Shown here piece after piece: positions 17,858 through 27,362 of a stretch of DNA of 64,000 nucleotides. This stretch comes from Paenibacillus sanguinis 2301083 = DSM 16941. GTDB taxonomy: Bacteria > Bacillota > Bacilli > Paenibacillales > Paenibacillaceae. The translations under genes and the position numbers were made by a program. The notes below the pieces were generated by a model. It saw only the letters and a program-made list of their open reading frames with translations. It made no database searches and had not been told where the DNA came from. Each line of letters begins with the position of its first letter. The stretch's first letter is position 1. Location of the stretch: the NCBI RefSeq assembly GCF_000374825.1, contig NZ_KB895387.1, positions 62,001 through 126,000 on the forward strand, in the 5' to 3' direction.

Positions 17858-19192
17858 CTATTTCTTTTTCCGCATCATATCGAAATAGGAAACGGGGTGA
17901 TCCACCTTCATCTTAATTCGTTGCAGGGGATGTCTTGCAGCATCAAGAGGATTACCTTCTTCATCATAGATCGCTTCTACCACTTGCTTGAAAAAGGTGC
18001 CTCCCGGGCCGAAAAATTCCACTTCCTGTCCTGGTTTAAAATGATTTCGTTGCTGTATGGTCGCCATGCCGGTAGCCTGATCATAATCCATCACCAACCC
18101 GGCAAAATCATAGGGAGCCGCTTTCTCCTCAGGCTCATAAATATGATCCTCGTGGTCAGGAGTGTCATAGAAGAATCCGGTATTCAGCGGCCGATTAGCA
18201 GCCTTGTTAATTTCCTCAACCCATTCCGGCTTCAGCACATAATTGTCCGGGTCCTCCATATAGGCATCAATAGCCTGGCGATAGACATTCACCACCGTAG
18301 CTACGTAATGGATGGATTTCATACGGCCTTCAATTTTGAAGCTATCTACACCCACATCCACCAAATCAGGCACATGATGAATCATGCATAAATCCTTGGA
18401 GCCCATGGTAAATGAATTATCCTGTTGCTCAAACAATGGCAATTGCGTTACGCCCAGGCGGAAGGGCTCCGGTGCCTCGCTTTGCATAGCCTCTTCCTCG
18501 GACACCCAGGTTTCCGCTTCCCGTGCATCTTCAAACAGGTCGTATTTCCAACGGCAGGATTGACAGCAACCTCCCCGATTGGAGTCCCGATCCGTAAAAT
18601 GATTGGACAATACACAACGGCCTGAGAAGGAGGAACACATGGCTCCATGAATAAAGGCCTCTATTTCAACATCAACATGACGTTTAATTTCTTCAATTTC
18701 CTCAAAGCTGGTCTCACGGCCCAACACGACTCGTGGAAGCCCCTGGTCCTTCCAGAACTTGACCGTCTGCCAGTTTACCGTGGATTGCTGGGTGCTCAGG
18801 TGCACCTCCAGTTCAGGGACCACCCGCTGAGCGGTTTCAATAATAACCGGATCAGCCACAATAATGGCAGCGATGCCTGCCTCATACAAATTCCTCAGGT
18901 ATTCCTCAATGCCTTCCACATCTTCATTATGCGCGTAAATATTCGTAGCCACGAACACTTTGGCGCCGTATTTCTTGGCAAATTCAACGCCTTCCCGCAT
19001 TTCCTCAAAGCTGAAATTATCCGCATTAGAACGAAGGCCATATTTTTGCCCTCCGATATATACGGCATCCGCACCATAATGAACGGCAAATTTCAGCTTT
19101 TCCAGATTACCCGCAGGTGCGAGCAATTCCGGTTTAGCCAGTCGGTTGCGTTGCCCCACATATTTCCGGACATGTGCTTGTACAGTTTGCAT
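17858..19192 (-). CDS. trhP2: tRNA 5-hydroxyuridine synthesis protein TrhP2 (peptidase U32 family, YrrO)
   Basis: U32-family protein needed with TrhP1 to hydroxylate wobble uridine 34 of tRNAs; the oxygen derives from prephenate in the E. coli TrhP system. It has 444 residues. KPELLAPAGNLEKLKFA near the N-terminus is the U32 start motif and EAFIHGAMCSSFSGRC at about 190 is the U32 signature. The clustered Cys in GRCVLSNH and GGCCQSCRW are consistent with a 4Fe-4S site. The C-terminal domain (about 355-440) is the small beta-barrel found in the longer U32 proteins. It sits 101 bases behind trhP1 in the same direction. Confidence 0.92.
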   Translation of the reverse strand: MQTVQAHVRKYVGQRNRLAKPELLAPAGNLEKLKFAVHYGADAVYIGGQKYGLRSNADNFSFEEMREGVEFAKKYGAKVFVATNIYAHNEDVEGIEEYLRNLYEAGIAAIIVADPVIIETAQRVVPELEVHLSTQQSTVNWQTVKFWKDQGLPRVVLGRETSFEEIEEIKRHVDVEIEAFIHGAMCSSFSGRCVLSNHFTDRDSNRGGCCQSCRWKYDLFEDAREAETWVSEEEAMQSEAPEPFRLGVTQLPLFEQQDNSFTMGSKDLCMIHHVPDLVDVGVDSFKIEGRMKSIHYVATVVNVYRQAIDAYMEDPDNYVLKPEWVEEINKAANRPLNTGFFYDTPDHEDHIYEPEEKAAPYDFAGLVMDYDQATGMATIQQRNHFKPGQEVEFFGPGGTFFKQVVEAIYDEEGNPLDAARHPLQRIKMKVDHPVSYFDMMRKKK

Positions 19193-19293
19193 CTTCGTTC
19201 ACCTCTTGCTTTTCATTCAATTTTGTGATTCTTACCTTAGTAAACAACTGGTCTACGGCCGGTATTTTTGGTTTACCGCGCTTGGAATTATTT

Positions 19294-20229
19294 TTAATAC
19301 ACCTGCTCCTTGTAGAAGAAGCCAAAGGATAGTTCACGCTCCGGGTCCTGTATCTCGCGAATAGCATTGATCCAGGCCTCATCCAGCTCGTACTGCTCAG
19401 GGTCCTGAACATACGTATCAATCGCTTGACGATAGGAAGCGATAACTGTCTCATTGTATCCAACCGGCTTTAATATCGTCTCAATCTTAAAGCTGTCCAC
19501 ACCAGCCGCCATCAGCAAATGAAGATCCTCCAATATGCAAATATCATCGGAACTCATAATATGTGTTCCGTTGACATCTTCGTAAATAGGGAATTTCTCA
19601 TCCCGCCGCTCCGCTTCAATAAGGAAAAGTCCCCGTGCAAGCCCCAGATCACTCTGCGGGTCCACCGGACGCCCCTGATGCGTCATGTAGCTCTGCACCA
19701 GGCGACGTTTGGAATGGTAGATATTCGTCATTCCATGCACTTGAACCTCAGACTCTATCTTCAGCGCAGGGTGCATGCCCGTCAACTCATCCATATTCAG
19801 CTCCCGAGCCAAAACAACGCGGGTAGCCCCCTTGCTCCCCCAGTAATTGGCCGTTGCAAAGTTGGTCGTCGTCATCTCGGAGTTCCAATGCAGCTTCAAT
19901 TGCGGCGCTTCCTCCCGTACGATCTGCAGCACCGCCGGATCGCCGAATTCTACAGCATCCACACCAAGCTCTGCAATGCGCTTCACATATTCCCGCACAT
20001 CCTCCAGCATGTGGTTGCTCATCAGATTGTTCACCCGAACGTAGACCTGGGCTTCGCGCTGATGAGCGCTGCGCACAGCTTCGCTGATGTCCGGCAACTT
20101 CATGTCACCGGGGAGCCTCATACCGTATTTGGCCTCGCCAATCAATACAGCATCCGCCCCCGCTTGCAAATAACGCTCCAACTCCTTCAGTGAGCCGGCG
20201 GGAACCAACAGTTCCGGTTTTTTTGTCAT
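19294..20229 (-). CDS. trhP1: tRNA 5-hydroxyuridine synthesis protein TrhP1 (peptidase U32 family, YrrN)
   Basis: Shorter U32 partner of TrhP2, 311 residues, acting in tRNA U34 hydroxylation. KPELLVPAGSLKELERYL marks the N-terminus; ESEVQVHGMTNIYHSKR takes the place of the Cys-rich signature of TrhP2 and lacks most of its cysteines, as I recall for YrrN-type members. DSFKIE near the end (about 248) is shared by both paralogues. AAAGGTGG precedes the ATG. It follows mltG by 15 bases; the methyltransferase gene trmR (yrrM), which stands between mltG and trhP1 in B. subtilis, is missing here. Confidence 0.9.
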   Translation of the reverse strand: MTKKPELLVPAGSLKELERYLQAGADAVLIGEAKYGMRLPGDMKLPDISEAVRSAHQREAQVYVRVNNLMSNHMLEDVREYVKRIAELGVDAVEFGDPAVLQIVREEAPQLKLHWNSEMTTTNFATANYWGSKGATRVVLARELNMDELTGMHPALKIESEVQVHGMTNIYHSKRRLVQSYMTHQGRPVDPQSDLGLARGLFLIEAERRDEKFPIYEDVNGTHIMSSDDICILEDLHLLMAAGVDSFKIETILKPVGYNETVIASYRQAIDTYVQDPEQYELDEAWINAIREIQDPERELSFGFFYKEQVY

Positions 20230-20244
20230 CCCTGTATACCACCT

Positions 20245-21300
20245 TTAATTATTGGCCATAGCCTTGCTCTTCTCGATATTGTTCAAATGCTCTTTATACG
20301 TCTTGGCAAAGAGATGCTCTCCACTGCCATCCTTCTTCGTCACATAAAACAGATACTCCGATGCTGCAGGCGCCAACGCTGCCTCTACGGACTTCAAGCT
20401 TGGCGCCGCAATTGGCCCCGGCGGCAAACCCGCATACAAGTAAGTATTATAAGGGCTGTCCACGCTGCGCAAGTCTGAATGAAGCAACCGTTCCTTCGGC
20501 TTATCCAGGACATACTGCACTGTCGCATCAATCTCCAGCTTCATGTCTGCCTTCAGTCGATTGTAGATGACACCTGCTACCATACTCCGCTCCGAATCTA
20601 CCACCACTTCCCGCTCCACCAACGAAGCCATCGTCATCAGCTCATTAAGCGTAAGCCCGCTGGAGGTCAGCTTCTGATCGAAGTCCTCAATGGATCGCAA
20701 TCGCTTGCCGGTCTCTTCAAACATCCGTGCTACGATGTCCTGCTCGGTGCTGCCCTTTTCCAGCTCATAGGTCTCGGGGAACAAATAGCCCTCCAAGCGA
20801 TGCGTCAGCCGATCATCCTCGGGAATATCGTTAAGCAGTTCTCCGCTTAACCCGGTGGCCTTGTCTACAATCTCCAAGAAGGTCTCCGGGTCCGCAAGAC
20901 CTTCCTCCGCCAGCTTCTCAGCCATCTGCTTGACAGTCAAGCCTTCCGGAATAGTAAATCGAATCATCTCTTCCTTGACCACTTCACCGGTATTCAGCTT
21001 AGCGATGATTTCGTCATACGTCACCCCGGGATGCAGGTCATAGATGCCTGCTTGAAATCGACTGCCCTCCGACTTCCATTTTAAATATGATACGAATAAA
21101 AATGAATTTTTAATGATTCCCTGCTTTTCCAGGATATCCGCAATCCCCGATGTTCCTGTCCCTGACTCAATCGTAATGCGGATGGCTTCCTCCGATGCCG
21201 GAACAGGCTGCATTTGCGTATACACATAGGTTCCCGCCGCTGCCACAGCAATCACAGCAAGCAGAACCAATATCATTATCCACTTCAGTACCTTTTTCAA
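20245..21300 (-). CDS. mltG: Endolytic murein transglycosylase MltG (YrrL)
   Basis: Membrane-bound lytic transglycosylase that cuts nascent glycan strands and so sets their length. It has 351 residues. A single N-terminal membrane segment is at about 6-28, then a LysM-like region, then the YceG catalytic domain. The catalytic Glu lies in MTMASLVEREV at about 230, followed by GVIYNRL and LEIDATVQYVL, and LPPGPIAAPSL near 310 is the other strongly conserved motif. The start is TTG at 21300 behind AAAGGGG. A terminator stands just upstream, leaving almost no room for a separate promoter, so it may depend on readthrough. Confidence 0.95.
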   Translation of the reverse strand: MKKVLKWIMILVLLAVIAVAAAGTYVYTQMQPVPASEEAIRITIESGTGTSGIADILEKQGIIKNSFLFVSYLKWKSEGSRFQAGIYDLHPGVTYDEIIAKLNTGEVVKEEMIRFTIPEGLTVKQMAEKLAEEGLADPETFLEIVDKATGLSGELLNDIPEDDRLTHRLEGYLFPETYELEKGSTEQDIVARMFEETGKRLRSIEDFDQKLTSSGLTLNELMTMASLVEREVVVDSERSMVAGVIYNRLKADMKLEIDATVQYVLDKPKERLLHSDLRSVDSPYNTYLYAGLPPGPIAAPSLKSVEAALAPAASEYLFYVTKKDGSGEHLFAKTYKEHLNNIEKSKAMANN

Positions 21301-21321
21301 CAGCTCAACCCCTTTACAGCC

Positions 21322-21350
21322 AAAAAGAGCGGTTAAAAATCCCGCTCTTT
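21322..21350 (-). terminator. Terminator or attenuator between the DUF1292 genes and mltG
   Basis: AAAGAGCGG (21324-21332) pairs with CCGCTCTTT (21342-21350); the minus strand continues with five T. It ends only about 20 bases from the mltG start, so partial readthrough is likely. Confidence 0.75.
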
Positions 21351-21388
21351 CCAGACCGATCTATCCTGCTCTCCCGTCAATCATATGA

Positions 21389-21688
21389 TTATTCAGGGAA
21401 AGTTAATTCGTCGTAAAGCTCGGATACGTTCTCCCATTCATCATCATCGTCAATGGTGGTTAGCTCTAGCTCATCACCGGACATTATGATTTTGAAAATT
21501 TCGGGTTCTTCGCCTTCGGATGCAGTCTCAAGGCGCAGCACGGCATAAGCAGCCCCCGCTACATCAAATTCCTGTACGACCTGATAATAGGAGGCGCCTC
21601 CCGATTCATCCTCAAGCTCCACAATGGGACCAAAGGTATCGCGAACGCGCGAGGTAATTACAACATCACTTGCTGAATACTCAGTCAT
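21389..21688 (-). CDS. DUF1292 protein, first of a tandem pair (YrzB-like)
   Basis: Small acidic protein of 99 residues in the DUF1292 family; the function is not known. The family pattern of short beta strands is visible as YQVVQEFDVAGAAYAVLRL and EIFKIIMSGDELELTTI, with DDEWENV near the end. The ATG at 21688 overlaps the last eight bases of the preceding DUF1292 gene and has GGGGAAG at the right distance, so translation is probably coupled. An ATG eight codons upstream lacks a site. Confidence 0.88.
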   Translation of the reverse strand: MTEYSASDVVITSRVRDTFGPIVELEDESGGASYYQVVQEFDVAGAAYAVLRLETASEGEEPEIFKIIMSGDELELTTIDDDDEWENVSELYDELTFPE

Positions 21689-22004
21689 GTTGGTCTTCCC
21701 CGTCGAATTCATCGATCAATGTGTTGAACGTTTCTTCAACAATTTCCCATTCCTCGTCGCTTTCGATCGTGTACAGCTTAAGATCGTCTCCGTCTTCCTC
21801 GTAACGGAATGCGTATACCTCTTCGCTCTCCTCGTCTTCATCCTCATTCTCATCAGAATCCAGAGGAACGACCATCATATACTTGGCATCCGAACCGTCG
21901 ACTTCGAATTTCATGATAACTTCGAACTCTTCTTCATTGCCCTCTTCGTTGGGGATATAAATAATTTCCGGTTCTTCTTCATTTCCGATACGATCCTTAG
22001 CCAT
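21681..22004 (-). CDS. DUF1292 protein, second of a tandem pair
   Basis: Acidic 107-residue DUF1292 protein of unknown function. EEFEVIMKFEVDGSDAKYMMVV and EVYAFRYEEDGDDLKLYTIE correspond strand by strand with its neighbour, and a run of Asp/Glu (about 50-61) lies between them. EEWEIVEETFN matches the typical C-terminal end. It starts 12 bases after the ruvX stop and overlaps the next gene. The pair arose by tandem duplication or was acquired as a unit; both keep the domain intact. Confidence 0.9.
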   Translation of the reverse strand: MAKDRIGNEEEPEIIYIPNEEGNEEEFEVIMKFEVDGSDAKYMMVVPLDSDENEDEDEESEEVYAFRYEEDGDDLKLYTIESDEEWEIVEETFNTLIDEFDGEDQHD

Positions 22005-22016
22005 ACGCGATCACCC

Positions 22017-22433
22017 TCACCTTTTACTCATAGAATCCAAATAGTTTTGCAGAATCAAACCTGCTGCCATTTTGTCGACGACATCCTTGCGTTTCTTCCT
22101 GCTCACATCCGCTTCCAGCAGCGTGCGATGCGCGGATACAGTCGTTAGCCGCTCATCCCACAGATGAACCGGCAGCTTCAGCTTACTGCGCAAATCCTCG
22201 GCAAAAGCCATGCATATTTCTCCACGGGGACCGATCGAGCCATTCATATTTTTCGGCAATCCTACGACGATCGCTTCAATCTCATGCTCTCTCGCCAGTT
22301 CGCCTATGCGATGGAACTCCTCGCCTTCCTTGCGTCGCTCGATGGTCTCCACCCCTTGGGCGGTCCATCCAAATGCATCGCTGATGGCAACTCCGATCCG
22401 CCGGTCCCCGTAATCCAAGCCCATTATCTTCAT
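22017..22433 (-). CDS. ruvX: RuvX/YqgF-family RNase H-like nuclease (YrrK)
   Basis: 138-residue RNase H-fold protein of the YqgF family, called putative pre-16S rRNA nuclease or Holliday junction resolvase. The first catalytic Asp is in MGLDYGDRRIGVA (about 4-16), the strand IEAIVVGLPKNMNGSIG carries the conserved Gly/Pro motif, and WDERLTTVSA at about 97 and KKRKDVVDKMAA at about 115 hold the other conserved acidic residues. It lies between yrzL and the DUF1292 genes, as in B. subtilis. Confidence 0.95.
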   Translation of the reverse strand: MKIMGLDYGDRRIGVAISDAFGWTAQGVETIERRKEGEEFHRIGELAREHEIEAIVVGLPKNMNGSIGPRGEICMAFAEDLRSKLKLPVHLWDERLTTVSAHRTLLEADVSRKKRKDVVDKMAAGLILQNYLDSMSKR

Positions 22434-22442
22434 GCCTTGCTC

Positions 22443-22703
22443 CTAACGATGGCCCGCCATGTAATAGCGCACCAGTTCTTCAATCAGCTCGTCGCGCTCC
22501 TTCTTGCGCACCAAGCTCCTTGCATTGTTATGGCGCGGTATATAGGCCGGGTCACCCGACAGCAGATAACCGACGATCTGATTAACCGGATTGTATTCCT
22601 TCTCTTGCAATGCTCCGTAAACCGTAAGAAGGATTTCTTCAGCGGACGCTTCCTGTTCGTCGCCCTTAACATTAAATTTGACGGTTTTATCCATGGAGTC
22701 CAT
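22443..22703 (-). CDS. yrzL: IreB/YrzL-family regulatory phosphoprotein (DUF965)
   Basis: Small protein of 86 residues similar to Enterococcus IreB, a substrate of the PASTA kinase IreK that affects cephalosporin resistance. Highly conserved [20 protein letters not shown] is near the middle, then [19 protein letters not shown] and an RYYMAG end. Thr residues near the start (MDKTVKF) correspond to the IreB phosphorylation region. The ATG at 22703 is behind GAGGTG; the frame extends eight codons upstream without a better site. It ends 9 bases before ruvX. Confidence 0.92.
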   Translation of the reverse strand: MDSMDKTVKFNVKGDEQEASAEEILLTVYGALQEKEYNPVNQIVGYLLSGDPAYIPRHNNARSLVRKKERDELIEELVRYYMAGHR

Positions 22704-22834
22704 GATGACACCTCGCTTCTTCGACATACGTCCTGATGACCGTAATAGTGTTACCCTTAGTCTATTCCTACTATATCATATCATGGGTTCCATAAGGAAA
22801 TTTTCACCGGTACACTGCCTATTTATGGATGCTG

Positions 22835-25459
22835 CTAAGCCTGTGCCGCGATCCAATCAGCAGCTGCCTTCAAGGCTTCGCTTAACTTGCTGGCATCCTT
22901 GCCTCCGGCTTGAGCCATATCTGGACGTCCGCCGCCGCCGCCGCCGCAAACTGCCGCTACTTCTTTCACTAGCTTCCCGGCATGAAGGCCTCGCTTGATT
23001 TCTTCTTGCGGGACAACGACGACAAAGCTTACCTTGTCCTCCATTGGAGAACCCAGTACCAGCACGGCATTCGGCAGTTTGGTCTTCAGTTCATCAGCCA
23101 GCGTGCGGAGCGCATCCATACTGCCTGCTTGAACCTGAGCAGCCAGCAGCTTGGTTGGTCCTACGCTGACCACCTGACTGGTCAATTCCCCGGCTTCAAT
23201 GACGCTGAGCTTGCTTTGCAACGATTCATTCTCACGAGCCAGTTCCTTTAATTGCTGGAACAAGCCTTCAATCCGCTTCGGCACATCGTTGACATTCGTT
23301 TTGAGTTGACCTGCGGCTTGCTTGAGCAGCTCAAGCTGACCGTCCAGGAACAGATAAGCTCCACGTCCTGTCACCGCCTCAATCCGCCGAACTCCCGAGC
23401 CTATGCCGCTTTCGCTCACAATTTTGAACAACCCGATTTCCGAAGTGTTGTTCACGTGACAACCCCCGCATAGCTCCAGGCTGTAGTCGCCGATTTGCAC
23501 AACACGAACGATATCGCCGTATTTCTCGCCGAACAAAGCCATTGCTCCCATGGCCTTGGCCTCATCAATCGGCTTCAAGTCAATGTTGACCGGCAGAGCA
23601 TTCCAGATTTGCTCATTAACCAAACGCTCTATTTCGCCCAATTCCTCGGCGGAAATACTGCCAAGATGAGAGAAGTCAAAACGCAGGCGCTGCGGCTCAA
23701 CTAAAGATCCCGCCTGGTTAACATGCTCGCCCAAGGTATCCTTCAAGGCCTGATGCAGCAAATGCGTTGCAGTGTGATTTTTTACGGTATGCCCGCGCTG
23801 CTCTTTGTTTACCGATGCCGTAATGTCTGCACCTACATGCAATTCGCCGGAGCTCACCGTAACTTGATGCACATGCTGTCCATGTGGAGCCTTGAACAGG
23901 CCTGTCACTTCTGCGTTGCCGGATTCGCTGCGAAGCACTCCCTGGTCGCTTACTTGGCCGCCGCTTTCCGCATAAAACGGCGTGGATGCCAAAATGACCT
24001 GACCGGATTGTCCCTCACCCAATACATCGACAAAAGCATCGTCCACGATTATAGCTACAACGCGAGTATTGACTTCAAGCTCATTATATCCAGTGAATTC
24101 TGTTTTAGTCGTAAAGTCGGCAAGTACGCCGCCTTGCACCTTCATACCACCATTGTCATGACGTGCCGCCCGAGCGCGCTCCCGCTGCTCTCCCATAGCT
24201 GCTTCAAACCCTTCACGATCCACACCCAGACCATGCTCTGCCGCAAAGTCCTCAGTCAAATCGAGCGGAAATCCGTAAGTATCATACAATTTGAAGGCAT
24301 CGGCACCCGCGATCAAGGCGCGCCCCTCTTCCTTGGCTTTCGCACTGATATCTGCCAAGATAGCCAGGCCGTCGCTGAGCGTCTCGTGGAAGCGTTCCTC
24401 CTCCGCGCGAATGACCTTCTCGATGAATTCGCGTTTTGCCACAATGTCAGTGTAATACGTGCCCATAATTTCCCCTACAGTATCTACCAAATGGAACATG
24501 AACGGCCTGTCCATCCCGATGAGCTTGCCATAACGGACAGCCCGGCGCAGCAAACGACGGATGACATACCCACGGCCTTCGTTGGATGGCAGAACACCGT
24601 CAGCCACGGCAAAGGCTACCGTACGAATATGGTCGGCGATAACCTTCAGCGCAACATCAGTCTCCTCAGCCGTACCGTAGACTACTTTAGCCAAGCCTGC
24701 CGTCTTTTGGATAATCGGCTGGAACAGGTCGGTATCGAAGTTGGAGTTCACGTTTTGCAGAATGGATGCAAAGCGCTCCAGTCCAGCCCCGGTATCAATA
24801 TTTTTGTTGGGAAGCGGCGTATAGCTGCCATCCTTGTTATGGTTAAACTGCGAGAAGACGAGGTTCCACACTTCAAGAAAACGTTCGTTCTCTCCGCCAG
24901 CATAACATTCAGGATCGGACAGATCGCCATAAGCCTCTCCACGGTCATAAAATATTTCAGTACAAGGTCCACATGGCCCTTCCCCGATATCCCAGAAGTT
25001 ATCCTGCAGCTTCACGATCCGTTCAGGAGGAATACCTACCTTCTCGTTCCACAGCTTATAAGCCTCTTCATCCTCAGGATATACCGTAACGGATAGCCGC
25101 TCCCCGTCAAAGCCGATCCACTCCTTGCCTGTAAGGAACTCCCATGCCCATGTAATAGCTTCTTCCTTAAAATAATCACCAATCGAGAAGTTGCCCAGCA
25201 TTTCAAAAAAGGTGTGATGCCGGCGTGTCTTTCCTACATTCTCAATGTCATTGGTACGAATGCATTTCTGCGAATTGGCTAGACGTGGATTATCCGGCTT
25301 GACACGACCGTCGAAATAAGGCTTCAGCGGGGCCATCCCGGCATTGATCCATAGCAGAGATGGATCGTTATGGGGCACGAGCGAGGCGCTCGGCTCGATT
25401 TTATGGCCCTTGCTGGCGAAGAACTCCAGCCATTTGGAACGAATTTCACTTGCTTTCAT
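22835..25459 (-). CDS. alaS: Alanyl-tRNA synthetase
   Basis: Class II synthetase of 874 residues charging tRNA-Ala. The catalytic core is at the N-terminus, beginning [14 protein letters not shown]. Class II motif 1 is near [10 protein letters not shown] (about 35), and [15 protein letters not shown] (about 80) is motif 2. The editing domain shows the zinc ligands HTATHLLH (about 565) and CGGCHV (about 665). The C-Ala domain closes with [15 protein letters not shown]. The ATG at 25459 lies eight bases after six G; the frame runs further upstream into the leader. Expression is controlled by a T-box leader and a strong promoter (see separate entries). Confidence 0.98.
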   Translation of the reverse strand: MKASEIRSKWLEFFASKGHKIEPSASLVPHNDPSLLWINAGMAPLKPYFDGRVKPDNPRLANSQKCIRTNDIENVGKTRRHHTFFEMLGNFSIGDYFKEEAITWAWEFLTGKEWIGFDGERLSVTVYPEDEEAYKLWNEKVGIPPERIVKLQDNFWDIGEGPCGPCTEIFYDRGEAYGDLSDPECYAGGENERFLEVWNLVFSQFNHNKDGSYTPLPNKNIDTGAGLERFASILQNVNSNFDTDLFQPIIQKTAGLAKVVYGTAEETDVALKVIADHIRTVAFAVADGVLPSNEGRGYVIRRLLRRAVRYGKLIGMDRPFMFHLVDTVGEIMGTYYTDIVAKREFIEKVIRAEEERFHETLSDGLAILADISAKAKEEGRALIAGADAFKLYDTYGFPLDLTEDFAAEHGLGVDREGFEAAMGEQRERARAARHDNGGMKVQGGVLADFTTKTEFTGYNELEVNTRVVAIIVDDAFVDVLGEGQSGQVILASTPFYAESGGQVSDQGVLRSESGNAEVTGLFKAPHGQHVHQVTVSSGELHVGADITASVNKEQRGHTVKNHTATHLLHQALKDTLGEHVNQAGSLVEPQRLRFDFSHLGSISAEELGEIERLVNEQIWNALPVNIDLKPIDEAKAMGAMALFGEKYGDIVRVVQIGDYSLELCGGCHVNNTSEIGLFKIVSESGIGSGVRRIEAVTGRGAYLFLDGQLELLKQAAGQLKTNVNDVPKRIEGLFQQLKELARENESLQSKLSVIEAGELTSQVVSVGPTKLLAAQVQAGSMDALRTLADELKTKLPNAVLVLGSPMEDKVSFVVVVPQEEIKRGLHAGKLVKEVAAVCGGGGGGRPDMAQAGGKDASKLSEALKAAADWIAAQA

Positions 25460-25506
25460 GAATTTGACCCCCCGAATAATATCAATCTGATTCGTCTTCT
25501 GAAAAT

Positions 25507-25815
25507 ACAAAAAACGCCCCTGAACATCAGGGACGATTCACTCTTAATCGCGGTACCACCCTGGTTATCACAAGCCTCTGCCGCTATAAGCGCAAGAGTT
25601 ACATGCAATCGCCTCGTTAGTCCGGTAACGGGGACCTGCCGGTGGAGTTTAAGTCCACACTCCGAAATCAGCTTTCCGTTCAGGCACATTGCGGGTCCTC
25701 TCAGCCATCTCTCCCAAGCAGCCGTAAGGCATAAAGGAGCGAAGGGGCCCTTCTCTGACAAATTTGCCGATTGAACGTACTTCATTTCATCAACGTTTTG
25801 GATTCATGCAACAAA
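25507..25815 (-). ncRNA. T-box riboswitch leader of alaS
   Basis: The leader between promoter and alaS carries the T-box core AGGGTGGTACCGCG (25549-25562 region, minus strand), which pairs with the free CCA end of uncharged tRNA. It is followed by a terminator hairpin CGTCCCTGA/TCAGGGGCG (25515-25535) and a T run. A GCT alanine triplet in the GGAAAGCTGATTTC segment (25672-25670) is a candidate specifier; I could not fold stem I fully to prove its loop position. Confidence 0.93.
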
Positions 25816-25827
25816 CATATCGTTTTA

Positions 25828-25856
25828 AGTATAAAGGGCAGATATCCCGCTGTCAA
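25828..25856 (-). promoter_or_regulatory. Sigma-A promoter of alaS
   Basis: TTGACA (25856-25851), 17 bases, TATACT (25833-25828): a near-consensus promoter placed just upstream of the T-box leader. Confidence 0.85.
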
Positions 25857-25864
25857 TGAGCCTT

Positions 25865-26941
25865 TTACATCGCTTTGCGCCTCACGAAATAAGCGTGAAA
25901 ATGCTGCAGAATGACCTTAATGACGGCAAAAAAGGGAACCGCCAAAATCAAGCCGGGAATGCCGGCAATTTCTCCGCCAATCAAGAGAGCCAAAATAATC
26001 AGCAGTGGATGCAGACGCAAGCTGCGGCCCACCACCTGTGGAGATATCACATTGCTTTCAATCGTTTGGCAGAGCATATTGACGAGCAGAACGAGCAGAA
26101 CCATCTTCCATGAAATGGTGGTGGCCATCACGATTGCCGGAGCAGCCCCCAGAAATGGCCCCAGGTAAGGGATGATGTTGCAGAGCGCCACAATGCCGGC
26201 GAGCAGTAAGGCAAAGGGCATTCCTATGGATATATAACCGATATAAGCCAGCACGCCGATAATGAGACAGACCAGAAATTGACCTCGCACATAGTTGCCT
26301 AAAGCCTGATCGATTTCTTTGAGTAAGGTAATCATGGATTTGCGCCGGGAGCGGGGCAAATATTGCAGCATCAGCCGCTCAATCAGCTCAATATCCTTCA
26401 GAATATAGAAGATCAGAAACGGAATGATAAATGCGTTGAACACCATCTCAATCGTCGCGCCAATATTGTCCAGAAACCGGGTAATCCCTTGCGCCAGCCT
26501 GTTCTCGAATTGATAGAACCAATGGTTCATTCCCATACGAACGCTTCCTGGCAAGATGCCGTTGTCAAAACGGTTCATCATCTGCTGGGTGTGAATGGTC
26601 AATTCGGGCAAATGCTCGCCCAGTTCCTCTACCTGCTCCACAAACATCGGTATGACGTTGATCAGGATAACCGATAGTACCGTCAGGAACACGGCATAGA
26701 TAAGCAATACAGCCATGGTCCTTGGCACCTTGCGAGCGCCCAGCATACGAACAACGGGATTAAGCACATAGGAGATAATCACGGCTATAACAAATGGAGC
26801 AAATACGGCTTTGAAAAAGTGATATACCAGCGCAAACATAGGCCGAAGCTGCCAAACAAAATAGAGAATAATCAGCCCAAGCAGCACCCAGACGCCATAG
26901 CCAAACAGCCTATTCTTATGCAGTTCATCCCTCGGCTCCAT
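25865..26941 (-). CDS. yrrI: AI-2E family membrane protein (YrrI-like)
   Basis: Polytopic membrane protein of 358 residues in the AI-2 exporter/PerM family; members are proposed exporters or ion transporters and the substrate here is unknown. Two N-terminal membrane segments (about 13-32 and 37-62), a third (about 75-100), an extended extracellular or amphipathic region (about 105-155), and then five further segments are visible. GNYVRGQFLVCLIIG and NIIPYLGPFLGAAPAIV are the most conserved family motifs; ESNVISPQVVGRSLRLHPLL follows near the end. It sits upstream of the alaS promoter, as yrrI does in B. subtilis. Confidence 0.9.
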   Translation of the reverse strand: MEPRDELHKNRLFGYGVWVLLGLIILYFVWQLRPMFALVYHFFKAVFAPFVIAVIISYVLNPVVRMLGARKVPRTMAVLLIYAVFLTVLSVILINVIPMFVEQVEELGEHLPELTIHTQQMMNRFDNGILPGSVRMGMNHWFYQFENRLAQGITRFLDNIGATIEMVFNAFIIPFLIFYILKDIELIERLMLQYLPRSRRKSMITLLKEIDQALGNYVRGQFLVCLIIGVLAYIGYISIGMPFALLLAGIVALCNIIPYLGPFLGAAPAIVMATTISWKMVLLVLLVNMLCQTIESNVISPQVVGRSLRLHPLLIILALLIGGEIAGIPGLILAVPFFAVIKVILQHFHAYFVRRKAM

Positions 26942-27088
26942 ACTTATCCCTCTCTTTCGGCTTTCGTACAGTTCATTATTGGCCTAGACGGGGAAAAATA
27001 TGAAAGAAAAAAGGAAAACCTGCCCCAAGCCACACGGCGGCCTAAGGCAGGCAGTTATCCCATCTATAGATTAACGATTTTGCTTATA

Positions 27089-27362
27089 AGAGGTTATTCA
27101 AAAAGTCGTCTTCCCAGGACGGAGTTGTTCGAGGAGTATATTCGACATCGAATCTTGAATTCAGCCGGGTCAAGCGTAGGCTTCCGTAGTATGTTTCTAC
27201 AGAAACATTTTAGTTGCTCACGTACCCATGCTTCCGAAGTCGTCTTCTACGAAAACGTGTAGCTCCGCTACTCAGCCCCTGGTTTCATTCAACCTAAAGC
27301 ATTTTGAAAAAACGCACATCGAAAGCATAAGCTTCGGTCCTATAAACCCGACTTTTTGAACT
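27089..27362. repeat. MITE-like element with TTCAAAAAGTCG inverted ends
   Basis: About 270 bases bounded by TTCAAAAAGTCG at 27097-27108 and CGACTTTTTGAA at about 27349-27360, i.e. 12-base inverted ends. It contains a perfect hairpin ATGTTTCT/AGAAACAT at 27191-27208 and a second GTCGTCTTC copy near 27240. It has no coding capacity. Its left 44 bases recur at 29009 and 63538. The right end lies inside the last codons of mtlD. It fills most of the gap between yrrI and mtlD. Confidence 0.6.
27091..27134 (+). repeat. Dispersed repeat, copy 1 (left end of the element)
   Basis: Core TTCAAAAAGTCGTCTTCCC followed by AGGACGGAGTTGTTC. It matches copy 2 almost base for base and copy 3 with several differences at its right side. 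Confidence 0.8.

Noticed and set aside
23723..25096. 457-codon plus-strand frame opposite alaS
   Set aside because: It lies fully antisense to a certain synthetase gene, has no ribosome site and no recognisable domain.
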